The notes beneath the pieces are model-generated. The model was not told the DNA's origin. It was given only the letters and a program-made list of their open reading frames with translations, and did not search any database. From the NCBI GenBank assembly GCA_022457155.1, contig JAJGOT010000948.1:61001-125000 (forward strand): 64,000 bases of DNA, written 5' to 3'. The translations under genes and the position numbers were made by a program. Shown here in pieces: positions 31,930 through 43,562 of this stretch. How positions within the stretch are numbered: position 1 is the stretch's first letter; each line of letters opens with the position of its first letter. Origin of the DNA: Cladopsammia gracilis. Lineage: Eukaryota > Cnidaria > Anthozoa > Scleractinia > Dendrophylliidae.

Positions 31930-32250
31930 TTTCATGGCGATGGCAAAACTCGACACCGATTTCCCGCTTAAACTCACGGCCACGTGAGTGCTAGGAACGA
32001 TCGACTTGAGCTGCTTGATCTTCGCGTAAAATGCTTAGATTAAGGTCGTTTAAGAACGTCTGTAAAGTGGATAAACGTCTATTCCTTAAAAAAATATATA
32101 GTGAATCTGCCGCAGGCGAAGAAACGCCGCGATTACGCCAAAGGACAAAGTCAGCGACCTCATGAACCGAAGCCGCCATCTTTATTTTGCAGATCGAAAC
32201 GTGTCTACCGAACTCGTGCGGAATCATGGGATATATCACTCGGAAAGCCT
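31930..32250 (-). promoter_or_regulatory. Promoter-like region with a short upstream frame
   Basis: It contains CACGTG (31980-31985), several CpGs and, on the minus strand, an ATGGCGGC start with good context at 32182 that opens a 62-codon frame (MAASVHEVADFVLWRNRG...) closed at 31991. This could be an upstream ORF or a small protein. It lies just ahead of the candidate start codon at 31924. Confidence 0.35.
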
Positions 32251-32605
32251 CGGAAAAGACCTCGTGGCGTGTTTATCTCTGCAATTCATCAGACTTTAAA
32301 AATTTCATGCTGACAGTGTAATGATTCTGTTAACAGAACTTTAATCCCGAAGTAAACCGCAACTTAATTTAGTCGGAAATCGGGTACTTCCAGTTCAGAC
32401 CCCGCTCCGATTTGTCATGATACCATCAGCCCTTCTTCAATAAGTCATTCAATGACTTCAAAATGACTGATAGTTTTATTGATCAGTTATGTAGTAATGT
32501 GGTGAATTATTTTATGCCAATTTCTGTCATGAGTTTAGTAATGTATGTACATGTACTTTCATTATAATATTCATCAAAGGCAAACCGTGCATTCAATCCT
32601 ACAGT

Positions 32606-32747
32606 GGTGGGCTGCGCACAAACAGCAGGATATCTCGAGGAGGTGCAAAATGTAAACCACCATTCTTTTTTAATGTCAGTGGACATCTTCGCCCATCAGT
32701 GAAATATAGTCTCAGTTCATGTAAGTTATTACAGAGCACCATATCTT
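32606..32747 (-). CDS. Candidate terminal exon, unrecognised protein
   Basis: Branch-point-like ctaatga and acceptor ttttaaaag (to 32748) precede a frame MVLCNNLHELRLYFTDGRRC then PLTLKKNGGLHFAPPRDILL, FVRSPPL and a TAG. It reads like genuine protein, with a dense beta-strand-like pattern and few AT-biased residues. Its phase fits the exon at 32906-32789, although the intron between them would be only ~41 nt. Confidence 0.4.
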
Positions 32748-32788
32748 TTAAAAATCATTAGAATATTTCACTTTTACTAAACAGGTAC

Positions 32789-32906
32789 CTTCTTTTTGGA
32801 TTGACATTCTGGAGTGGAAGGCACTACAGATGGGCTGTTTTGGACAATGGAGTATGGCATCATCATGAAGGGATGTGGGAGAGGAATTCCAGAGGTCAGA
32901 GGCTGA
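32789..32906 (-). CDS. Candidate internal exon upstream of 32747
   Basis: The acceptor gtgcatattttcag (to 32907) and the donor gaag|gtacct (at 32788) bound a frame with SDLWNSSPTSLHDDAILHCP then QPICSAFHSRMSIQKE. It ends in phase 1 and so matches the start of the next exon. An alternative frame (TSGIPLPHPFMMMPYSIVQN) is also open and Pro-rich, so the frame is not certain. Confidence 0.3.
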
Positions 32907-32989
32907 AAATATGCACATGGAAGTGGTCCAATCCAAGCGGCTTCCTCCTCTCTCACTATGTTTACATTTGCGAAAAGCTTTTGCATTAA

Positions 32990-33758
32990 AAGGTGGACGG
33001 TATCCTTTGATCTTTTGTAAGTTTAGTAAAATGTATAAAGCAATCGGCCAAAAAAAAATATCGTGCAACCCGAAAGTTCTCCATTCCCCCCATCACTTTT
33101 CTAAAGGTCCGTCCCTCAGCCTCCGCAACAACGGAAATCACTTCCGCTTCCGGTGCCCAGGCTTAGCGCTATTCAGCATTTAAATTATACTTTTCGCATG
33201 AAGGCGGGCAGTCATTATTTAGGTCTTGTTCAAAGTGAATCCAAAGCTGTAAGATAGTAAGATTCTTCGTAGCAGTTACGTAGCAGGGTATTCCACCGCT
33301 CTGTTAGTATCACTTTACCGGTTTCCTGTCACATTGTTTAGTTTTACTTTACTTTTCAGAAACTATCGTTGTTTACATCACGGCAAACAAGTATAAAGAT
33401 TACGAGTCACGATTAAACGATTTAATTGATTATCCTGTGCGTCGCTACAGTTTCGAACTTTGAATTATTTGATAAAGGCTAGGGTACAAAGCAAGACTAG
33501 GACTAGGACTAGGCCGCGGTGTCATTCTCTATTTTCGAATTGCTCATAATACACTTTGTTTGCCCCCCATATTTTGCATAAACTATTGTTTGTAAATGCT
33601 CTTGGGAGGAAAATAGAGAATGGCGGTCGGAACTTCGCTCTGATCTTTTTGCCAACTATGGTAGGTTTTTAGTATTTGGAAGACAAAAACCCTCTGGCGT
33701 TAACTGGAACCCTGTGTTGACTTGCAAGAAAGGACTCGTGATGGAGTAAGTTTTTCCC
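32990..33758. other. No supported gene
   Basis: Intergenic; short open frames only. It ends at the TIR of the 33.8 kb element. Confidence 0.4.
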
Positions 33759-34076
33759 TTAACCCTATTCAGCCTGGGCTTTTTTTGAGTTTCTGAGCCG
33801 GGGGGGGGGGGGGGGGAAACAAAACTGTCTCCTTTGCGGTCCGCACAATGGAGCGATGACGTCATATGACGTAGTTATTAGGTAATTAGTTATGCGGCCG
33901 CCATCTTGGATCCGCCATCGTGGATTTCTGAATTCTTTTTAAAACCTCTTAAAAACCGTCCAAATTCACTCAAAATTAAACAAAACCAATAAATAAACTC
34001 TAAATATGCAAATTTAAAAAAAAACATGGCTGTCAAAATCTTGTTGCCATGGAAACATCAAGTCACGTGATCAAAA

Positions 34077-37000
34077 AAAAATTATTTATTTATTTGCACA
34101 TATAAAAATACAAAACAACACGTAATAAAATGTAAATATAAATAAATATAGCATGAAAAGAGTACACAAAAAGGAAATAAAATTATGAAATATAGGGTTT
34201 ATATGAGTTATAAGAAAAGAAAATCATTTTAATTTTCGCATTTCTCTATTTTCCATTGCAATTTTAGTTTTTCTTGGAAGTCTGATTGGCTGGGTATCTT
34301 TTCGGTTATTTTACAGGAGTAAACATTTTTTGGCGAGTACAACTAATATATTAAATTTACGTTTGAGTAGTAAGCGCAGATTCGAAGGCAAAGTAAAATC
34401 GTTGAACAAAATTTGAGACTGACAAATTTAGATGTGTTTTGTTGTCTTCGTTAAAATGTAGTATTGCGTAATGACTGAAATCATTCATGACTGAGCACTC
34501 CAGAAATGTATGTTCAAGGGAGTCAGGGAGTTTACAGAAGAAACACTTGTCATCCGTCTTAATTTTGTACTTTTTAAGCTCTTTATTAGTTACTAAAATT
34601 CGATGAAGTAGTTTAAAGGAAAACTGTTTTAGCTTGTTGTCCCTTGAGAGGCAATAGACGACCTCGAAAATTTTTTCCCATTTGTTAGCAAAAGGAGGGT
34701 AATACCTAGCCCAAGTTTTAACAGAGGTAGGCTCATCTTTCAAATTACTACGAAACAATGAATAGTAGTCCTTACATCGCGTCTTTGAGAGTGAGATATT
34801 GTTTTCTTCAGAAAGCTGAAATACATTGGAATCATCAAGGTAAGAGTCGAGCGGTCTTACAGTAGATGCACCCTCAGTTTTTAGGCTTGATGGTATAGAA
34901 GCAAGTAATTGAAAATAGTAAATAAAATTAATGTCTATTCCGTATTTCTGCTTGAAGTCTTCATAAGTAAGGTAGTTGCCATTATAATTTAACAGATCTT
35001 GCACAAAAAGAACTCCTTTGTCGGCCAATTTCTTCCAATACAGAGATTTCCCTTCAATTGGTATGTTTTCGTTGTTCCATAAAAGTAGAGAGCTGCTGTA
35101 GCAATCATTGTAAAGACTCTTTAACTCCTTAAAATAATCTAAAAGTTCAATGTAGAAGTGAGGAATATTCCTGTTAAGTTTCTTTGTATTGTAATTACAT
35201 TTAAGTAAAAAAGACAGCCCTCCATATCTATTAAAGAATGCATTTGGTATTGCTTTCCACGCATCATTGGACCCACTTAAAAATCTACTTATCCAACTTA
35301 GACGTAACGATTTGACCGTTGTTCTGAAATTTGGAAAGTTAAGGCCTCCTTTACTCTGGGCCTGATATAAAACAGTTCTCTTAATCTTATCATTTTTATT
35401 CTTCCATAGAAAGCTTAAAAGTTTTCTTTGAACAATGTTTATGACTTCCTCAGGGACAGTTAGCATTGAGGCCGCATAAACCAATTTGGAAACGCCCAAA
35501 GATTTTGCGAGGAGAGTTCTTCCAATAAACGTCAGGTCACGGGATAACCAAATGTTTAGCTTAGTTTCCATTTTTTGAATTTTGATTTAAAAGTTTTGAT
35601 AGTCATTCTTATCACTATTATAGGATACGAAGGTGCCTAAAATTTTAATTGGATCTTTGGTTGTGCTTATTCCAATAGGACAAGTTTTGTTTTCTTTCAG
35701 CGAACCAATCCACATGGCTTTTGTCTTTTTCTTATTTAGTTTAAGACCTGAGATTTTTCCAAACTCATTCAAAACAGATATGTTCTCTCTTAATGAGTTA
35801 ACGTCCTTGCATATGAGGGTTGTGTCGTCAGCAAACTGACTCAACTTGGCCTCAACCGAACCCGGAAGTACAATTCCTTGGATATTGGGACTTGACGAAT
35901 TTTTTGTGCAAGTATTTCGGCAGTTAGAATAAAGAGGAGGGGACTCATAGGGCAACCCTGACGGACTCCCCTTGATACTTTAAAGTAATTTGTCATATAG
36001 CCTCCATTTAGTACTCCACTTTCCACATCACAGTAAAGCGTAGATATCCATTGTCTAATATTAGGTCCAAAGTTGAAAAATCTTAATGTATTTTGGATAA
36101 AATGCCATTCTAATGAATCAAAAGCCTTCTCAAAATCTACAAATACCATAATACCAGGGATTTTATTCATCTCTGTGTACTCCATAATATCATTTAAAAG
36201 GCGGACATTTTGGCCGATGAATCTTCCTTTAACAAAACCTGTCTGATCGGTATGAATTAAGGTGGGTAGTTTAGGCTCAATTCGTTTGGCAATTAATCTT
36301 GCAAGTATTTTGTAATCCACGTTTAAAAGCGTTATAGGACGCCAGTTGGTTAAAACAACAAGATAATTTTCATCTTTTGGTATTAAAGAAATGACCCCTC
36401 TCCTTTGAGATATTGACAACTTCCCCTTACCGAAAGCTTCCTTAAAAGAATTGAGCATCCTATCGCCTAAGAACTCAAAAAAGGTTTCATAAAATTCTTT
36501 GGTAAAGCCATCGTCACCTGGAGTTTTGTTGTCGTTGAGACCCTTTAAAGCATTTAACAGTTCTTCCTTTGAAATATCGTATTCCAGGTCTTGATGCTCC
36601 TCATCCGATAACTTAGGAAAATTTAAATTTTTGACAAAATCCTGAAATAATTTATCATTGTTGTCGTCATCACCAGGTTCCACTTTGGTAGATAAGAGCG
36701 TTTTGTAAAACTCCTCGATTTCCTGATTCACTCTTCGGAAATCCGTGATGATCTCGCCTCCGTTAACATTTAATTTCGTTATAACTTTCCTTTCATAGTT
36801 CCTTTTTTCTGTATTAAAGAAGTATTTCGTTGGCTTTTTACCATCTTCCATCCACCTCACCTTCGATCTAAACATCGCTTCTTTCCCTCTTATTGTATAT
36901 AGGTCATTTAATTCATTTTTGAGCCGATCGTATTCCATTAAAACCACGTCGTCTAAACACCCTTCGTTGCATATTTTGCCATCTATTTCTTGAATTTTTT

Positions 37001-38090
37001 GTTGAACAATTTCTGCACGGTCCCTTAATCTTTTCCTTTTTCTTTTTGAATAATCAATTGTTTTAGATCGTATTTCCATTTTAGTAAGTTCCCAGAGCAA
37101 CTGATCACTCTCAGCATCCTTATATTTCTGTTCAATGAAGGGTAAATATCCTTTTATCAGCTCTAAATATTCTTCATCTTCCAACAAAGAATTATTGAAT
37201 TTCCAGTTCCCAGGCCCCCGTCTAAAAGCGTTATCAATTTTTAAGCTAAGGAAAATTGCTTTATGATCAGGCGCAATCGATGAGCGGGTTTCCGTTTTTA
37301 CGACGTGGTCAGTAAAATGCTTTGCTATCAAAAAATAGTCAATTCGCGATTTAATTTTTAAACTTTTTGATTCATAGGTATAAGATCGTGTATTCGGATG
37401 CATTGAGCGATAAATATCTACCAAGTCAAGCTCTTTCATGAGACTTAAATGAGCATTCCTATAATTCGTCTCCTTCCACGGTAGTCCCCCACACTTATCT
37501 AGACGACTAAGTCCTGTATTCCAGTCACCGGAGATGATAGTTTTGGATGTATTGGCCTTTGAAACTAAGAGATAACTCAGTGTTCTTATAAATATAGGTT
37601 GTTGACGGTAATCAGTAGGTGCATAAATATTTACAATTGAGATACTCTCTTCCATTTTCAAATTAGCCAAGATCAACCTGCCTTCAGTATCAGTACAAAC
37701 ATCATCTAATATAAAAGTACTATTTGGACTCACCAAGATACATAAGCCTCTGGAGTGCTCTGTGCCATGGGAAAAGATGATCTGACCACCCCATTCTGAG
37801 CGCCAAAATCTTTCGTCTTCTCTCTTAGAAAAGGTTTCTTGTAAACAATAAAGTGAAGCTCTTTGATTTTTCAGGTACGAAAAGATTGCCCTGCGTTTTG
37901 TAGGATTACGCAAACCCCTTACATTCAGTGACAAAACTTTTAGCGAAGCCATATTCACGCATACAAAAAGACAAAAGTTTTAAAAGAAAAAAAAAACAAA
38001 AAATTGTCATATGAAATCGTTGCCAGATAAATTTTAGGGAAAGTACAAAAGTTTGATGGCGTTTGAATACATATTTAAGAAGTTATGAAT
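34077..38090 (-). mobile_element. Tx1/L1-type LINE, ORF2 nearly full length
   Basis: A minus-strand non-LTR retrotransposon. Its 3' end is an A-rich, ATAA-repeat tail (34077-34105 on plus as aaaaaaaaattatttatttatt). ORF2 spans 37958-34357 in two frames; no ORF1 precedes it, so it is 5' truncated or rearranged. Confidence 0.85.
34357..37958 (-). pseudogene. LINE ORF2: APE endonuclease, reverse transcriptase, C-terminal zinc knuckle
   Basis: About 1200 residues. The N-terminal AP-endonuclease-like domain has LNVRGL, CLQETF, SGDWNTGL, SRIDYFLI and APDHKA. The RT carries [65 protein letters not shown] and QFADDTT, so the palm Asp residues are present. The C-terminal part has LSRDLTFIGRTLLAKSL and a knuckle CFFCKLPDSLEHTFLEC. 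It nicks target DNA and copies the element by target-primed reverse transcription. Two lesions inactivate it: a frame change near 35890, between the GVRQGCP and FADD blocks, and an in-frame TAA at 35589-35587. The relatively light damage suggests a young copy. The domain order and motifs fit the Tx1/L1 group. Confidence 0.9.
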
Positions 38091-38196
38091 GTTGAAAGCA
38101 AGCGCGGGCACTTTGCGCCCCCCCCCCCCCCCCCCCACCCCCCCCCCCCACCCAGGCCGAATAGGGTAAAACCTGAAAATGTTTAAAAGTCAGTAA

Positions 38197-38790
38197 GAGA
38201 AACGAGCACGTGAGTCAAGCTCAACCACAGAAGACGATGACGCAGGCACAAAAATCCTAGAAAAATTAACTAGCATCCAAGCAAGAATCGAAAATGGATT
38301 TTCTAAAATCGACAATGATATTGGAGCTCTGAAAAATGATCTTAAAAGCGAAATTCATGCTATTAAATCGGAATTAAGCGAAGCAACGAAGTCGCTGAAT
38401 GTAGCATGGACAGAAGTGCAATCTCTTAAACAGAAGAACAAAGATTTACAGGAGCAGTGCGACAGCACCTTAAGAGAGAACAACAATTTAAACGAGGAGA
38501 TTAGCTTGCTTAAAAATCGTGTAATTCAACGGGAAGATTACTCTAGACGAGAGAATCTTCGCTTCTACAATATTCCTGAGAATCCTGGAGAGAACAACGA
38601 GGAATGTTCGCGTAAAGTGATGGACGTGCTAGGTGTACTCGGCGCGACTCCAGTTGACATAATGTTCCATGCAATACACCGAACTGGGAAACCAAATACT
38701 ACAACCACTCCGAACGGAGCTGCGACAACGATGCTTCAACTGAGCAAGGGGAAGGAGCGTCACGTCCTCCACGTCTACGGCCAATTCTAA
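38197..38790 (+). pseudogene. LINE ORF1-like fragment (coiled coil + RRM start)
   Basis: A plus-strand frame open from 38197: a long heptad-rich coiled coil (KILEKLTSIQARIENGFSKI..., LREEN-type repeats) followed by REDYSRRENLRFYNIPE, the usual entry to the RRM of L1-type ORF1 proteins, which bind LINE RNA as trimers. It ends prematurely at LHVYGQF with TAA, well inside the RRM. The orientation is opposite to the neighbouring ORF2, so it belongs to another LINE copy. It begins just outside the TIR at 38167. Confidence 0.75.
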
Positions 38791-40241
38791 CCCGTTTTGT
38801 TTCAAGAATGGACTCTGACTGGGTGTGGGAAAACAGGAAGTAATTATCGAATAGCTCTCGAACTTTGAATTATATTGGCTTCCGGTGGATAACGATACGC
38901 ATCATTCGATGAGCGAGCGTGGACTCGATGAATCTCTGCCAAGACGTTACCAAACGAATTTCGATTCGAAGGTGTTACAAGCTTTGAAACAATGACAGTT
39001 TTTTTATTCGTTTTAAAAATTAAAAATTATCTAAATCGAGAAGAAGCGAGATGGAACGTACACAATCTTTTTTGTAGCGTTTATGGGGTTAACACATTAT
39101 GCTCCAAAAATGAACTATTATGCTCTTTGACGTCACCCTTCAAAACGGACTACTATGCTCCAAATTAAAATAAAAATGCTTGGCTGCAGCTAAATTATGC
39201 CGAAAACATTTTCAACCCCAACTTCCACCCGGAGAAGAAAAGGCCTTGGCAGCCTGGCATAAAAAGGATGACCAGGCCTAAGGAGCAGAAACGCTTCAGA
39301 ACCGGCCAACTATTAAAAATAGCGTTATACGACTATCAAATAGCTTTACATTCTACAGTTTTTACTCAAAAACGGACAAGAGTAGCTATAAAAAGGCTGA
39401 ACCTAACAGCGTAGCACTTTGAACAAGCTTATAAACTAAGGTGAAACTTAACTAAGGTGAAAGGTCGGAAACACAAGAATTAAGATTGACGACCGGGCTA
39501 TTTTTCAATTTTAGCAATTCTCAAAAACAGTAAGGTTATTACCCGACCGTCTACACAGTACATTTAGACCGTAGAAAATTTCACAAAAACAACTTTTTCT
39601 CTGTCTAGAATAACTATTACGACTACTTTCCGAATAAAATACAGTTGTTGCTTGTCAAAAAATGCCCGAGAAACTGATTTGGAAATCAAAAATGCAAAAA
39701 TACACAAACATATTTGCATAAGGCGACGCGAGTATAAAATCTAAGTCTTGTTTTGTTTACATAAAATCGTTTTTCAATCTATGTAATGAATGAACAAACA
39801 CATAAAAATGGACAACACAATCTTCTTTCGAAAAAATTTTATTGAAATCTCCATTAGTTTATGTTTAAAAGCAAAACGCGTACATTTATAGCGCATCGAG
39901 GCCGAGCCGTGTCTTCAATGAAATTCAGTAAATTAATACAACCGAATTAAGCTACACGTTTATAAACAATTCTCCAAAACTAACGAGAACACAAATAAAA
40001 AGTCAATCACAGATTGATATCAAGATAAATTCCCATCGAATAATGTAATTTGTTTTACCTCAAGTCCCTCGCTTGCTTGAAAATTCTTTAAATCTCCGCG
40101 TTGGTTCTGAAATCCGTAATAAAAACAAACATCTCCCGCATTGATATAAACGTATGAAGGTCCTCGAAGCAAGATTTTATCCCTGAAAGCTCTTCTTTTT
40201 CCACTAAAGCGGCTTCTGAGTATCCCTTATTTAGTATCCCT
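38791..40241. other. No supported gene
   Basis: AT-rich, non-coding. Near 39080 the words acacattatgctcc and gctccaaatta recur; a weak inverted match (cataatgtgtcaa) lies at 43400, so a larger DNA element from about 39083 to 43413 is possible. Confidence 0.35.
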
Positions 40242-40352
40242 GTCTTGAGTAGCAAACCGCGAAAAAATGCAGGGAAATAACGACTTTACTGCTCCACTAA
40301 ACACTGCGAAAGATCCAACTTTTTGAGTGTTTACCGAGCTGACGGCTGTGTA
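40242..40352. repeat. 111-bp direct repeat, left copy
   Basis: Matches 40651-40761 at all but two or three positions (gtcttgagtagcaaaccgcg ... acggctgtgta). The two copies exactly flank a SINE. Confidence 0.9.
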
Positions 40353-40650
40353 AAAAGGTAAAGTCGCACTCGAGCCACAATGGCCCACACGGCCGGAGCT
40401 TAACCCGGTTTCTGTAGCATGAAGCAACTAGGAATATTGCTACTCCCCCCTGGATGGGATGCTAGTCCATCGCAGGGTTACCCCCAGCATTTCATCGCCG
40501 GTACCCATTTATACACCTGGGTGGAGAGAGACAATGTGGAGTAAAGTTTCTTGTCTAAGGAAACAACACGACGGCAGAGACCAGGCTCGAACCACCGACC
40601 TTCCGGTTGAAAGTCCGACGCGCTAACCACTAGACCACCGTGCCGCCCAC
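40353..40650 (-). mobile_element. tRNA-derived SINE (~298 bp)
   Basis: On the minus strand it starts gtgggcggcacggtggtcta, with A box tggtctagtggttagcgcg and B box ggtggttcgagcc; the head resembles a tRNA-Glu-type sequence (loop with ttc). The body includes agacaagaaactttactcca and gggtaccggcgatgaaatgc. Transcription by RNA polymerase III from the internal boxes is expected. Its first 34 nt also occur at 20879. Confidence 0.85.
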
Positions 40651-40761
40651 GTCTTGAGTAGCAAACCGCGAAAACATGCAGGGAAATAACGACTTTACTG
40701 CTCCACTAAACACTGCGGAAGATCCAACTTTTTGAGTGTTTACCGAGCTGACGGCTGTGTA
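40651..40761. repeat. 111-bp direct repeat, right copy
   Basis: See 40242-40352; differences include aaaaaatgc/aaaacatgc and gcgaaag/gcggaag. Confidence 0.9.
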
Positions 40762-41030
40762 GCCGCGCGAAAAACAAAGCCTCAAAGATCCCGGATGTTG
40801 ATGACGGCGTACGCGCATGTTTTGCGAAGTCATACGCGCCCGCGAGCTAGCCGAAAGCGTACGGAGAGAGGGCGGAGGGCACACAACGCGCCCGCGTAAC
40901 ATTCCGCTAGCCATGACCATGAAAAATGACGGACATGGGTTCTCTATGAGTATGGGGCTGCGCAGCCGGGCCTTCGGCCCGGCAAGTGCTCCGCTAAAAA
41001 TAGCGACCACATCGCAAAGTTGCGCTATTA
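40762..41030. other. GC-rich patch with a strong hairpin
   Basis: CpG-rich sequence (gcgcccgcgagctagccgaa..., cgcgcccgcgt) with a perfect stem at 40963-40983 (gccgggccttcggcccggc). No frame with motifs. It could be a promoter-like or structured element end. Confidence 0.5.
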
Positions 41031-43313
41031 AGAGGCACTCCGTCTAAGATCCGACCAGACAATTTCCGACGGTAAATGAAATTCTTTCATTTTTTCTGCA
41101 GAAATAAAACATCGTGTCCTTAGTACGAAAATCGTATTTGTTTGGCCTCGTTTCTTTTAATACTTGAGTTTAGTCGTTTTTCAGAAGCGGCCATAGGGTA
41201 AGCCAATCCGTCGTTTGCAACACTGATTTTAGACTAAAACTCTACGCGTCCTGTGACAATGTAAGCTTTCACAACAACCTCATATTTACATACAGATATA
41301 TATCAGTAATGAACTTTCTTTTAAACGTAAAATCAACCTGGTTCACGTTGCACAAAATTAACTATGTTATAATTTTTTTCGTACACCCTCCTATCGGTAC
41401 CAGGCGAACCGGTGGCGAAGTGCCTCCATAAAAATTGTCATTTTGCAAAACTGAGACTGGATCTAAAAGTATCTCGCAAATATTTTATCAGACCAAAGTC
41501 TGGTCTACAAATAACTGCAATAAAATTTGTGGGCACTCGTCAGATAATAGTACAAAACTTTCACACAAATTCACCAAAATAGAAAATGTCATTATCATTC
41601 GGCCATTTTAAATGCAACCTTCAATTGCATTTAAAACATGTTAAACCCGCCAGAAATTGAAAAATAGACTATATAACAGTTCAGACATGAAAGCATTTAT
41701 AAAGCGTACCTGAATTCTCTTACAAATTCGTCCTCATTCGTACACTCCACCTTCCAACAGTTGGATCATTGTCACGCAACACCGGCCTGTGTGAAACAGT
41801 AGTTTGGATCACCGAATACAACAAAAGCCCAACTTATGTTCATTCGATATTCGAAGGAGAAGCCTCGTGGTATTTGATGCGAATAACAGCGGCTACTCTG
41901 TTGGTTAGGAATAATGATGAGGTGCTGGTTGAACTCGCCTTGTCGGTATAAAAACAGTGTGTATAAAATAGTGCTCTCGTGCGGAATGCCGTTCAGTTTG
42001 TAATCTGCTTGACATGAGAACCGATCCAGTGTAAACAAAGTTCTTCGTAAATCCTTCATGATGTTCTGAAAAAACTGCCCAATCAAGCAACTACTGGACA
42101 TTATCTCCACCAATACAACAACTGAACACCATTTTATATTTTGAACCAACAGCTAATCGAGTGACCGCTGACCTTTTCGTAACAGGATTCGCGTGTGACC
42201 TCGAATTAACATCTTTCCAAGTGTTTCGTAGTTTGTTTCCTCCTTGCTTCGTTCAGAAAAAATTAAATATGTCGGGTTTTTTGTTCTTTCTATTCACTTG
42301 TGAACGGACAATGTGGCGTGACACTGTTCCTTTGACGGGTGCAATGATGATATCTCAGGGCACATGACAAGTTGCCATTTGTCAAACGAAGACGTGTGCG
42401 AGAGAGATTTAATTTCGGCCAGGGCGGCACTTTTTGGGCTAGATGAAAGCCAAATTGGTTAACCTTCAAGGCATCGAATCCTGCATCGAATGATCACAAG
42501 TTGGGCTTTTGTCGTATTCGGTGATCCGAACCGGATCCGAACCACCGTTTCACTTAGGCCGGTGTTGCGTGGCGATGATCCAACGGTTGGAGACGGAGTG
42601 TATGATACATGAATGAGGATTAATTTGTAACAGAATTCAGTCAATTCAGGTAAGCTTTATGATTGCTTTCATGTCTAAACTGTTATATAGTTTATTTTTC
42701 AATTTCGGGCGGGTTTAAAATGTTTAAATGCAATTGAAAGAAATTAAACAAGCCTTTTAAAATGGCCGAATGATAATGGAATTTTCTGTTTTGGTGAATT
42801 TGTTTTAAGTTTTTGTACTATTATATGACAAAGCCGACACATTTTATTGCAGTTATTTGTAGACCAGACCTTGGTCTGATAAAATGTTTTCGAGCTACTT
42901 TTAGATCAGGTCCCAGTTTTGCCGGAAAAATCACAATTTTTATGGAGGCACTTCGCCGCCGGCTCGCCTGGAACCGATAGGAGGGTGTACGAAAAAAATA
43001 TAACTAATTTTGTACGACATGAACCAGGTTGATTTTACGCTTAAAAGAAAGTTCATTACTGATATATGTATCTGTGTAAATATGAGCTTGCTGTGAAAAC
43101 ATACACTGTCACAGGGCGCGTCGAGTTTACGAACGACGGATTGGCTTACCCTATGGTCGCTTCGAAAAAACGACCAAGTATCAAAAGAAACGAGGCCAAA
43201 CAAATACGATTTTCGTACTTAGGACATGATGTTTTATTTTTGCAGAAAAAATGAAAGAATTTCATTTAAAGCCGAAAATTGATCGGTCGGATCTTAGACG
43301 GAGTGCCTCTTAA
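41031..43313. mobile_element. Foldback structure with ~830-bp diverged arms
   Basis: 41031-41865 (gaggcactccgtctaagatc ... cggcctgtgtgaaac...) is inverted at 42495-43313 (... gatcttagacggagtgcctc) with frequent substitutions and small indels, about 15% by eye. The ~630-bp spacer encodes nothing recognised. Confidence 0.75.
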
Positions 43314-43490
43314 GGCGTCAAACTACATTTTAGCACTAATATGCCGGCATTAAGCTCCATGCTAAAACTATAGCATTATGCTCAAATTTATGCAGGCATA
43401 ATGTGTCAAATGCTAAGTTTATAATTTCTACTTAGTAACGTGGCCTCTGTGTGGAAATGAGGCTGAAGTTGACTTTATTTTGATAGAAAC

Positions 43491-43562
43491 CTACCTTGTT
43501 TTCATATGTAAATGATGTTGTTCTAACAACATGATTTACATATGAAAAGAAGGAAGGTTTGT
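43491..43562. repeat. Perfect-stem hairpin
   Basis: accttgttttcatatgtaaa...gatgttgtt / aacaac...tttacatatgaaaagaaggaaggt forms a ~33-bp stem with hardly any loop. Confidence 0.75.

Larger units (their letters stand above)
33759..38167. mobile_element. TIR element with G/C tracts, host of a nested LINE
   Basis: The left end, taaccctattcagcctgggc followed by a 17-G run (33800-33816), is matched inverted at the right end (C-run, then cccaggccgaatagggt to 38167). 33820-34076 holds gccgccatcttggatccgcc and ttgccatgg blocks shared with the related element at 61575. The interior is occupied by the LINE from about 34077. Confidence 0.65.
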
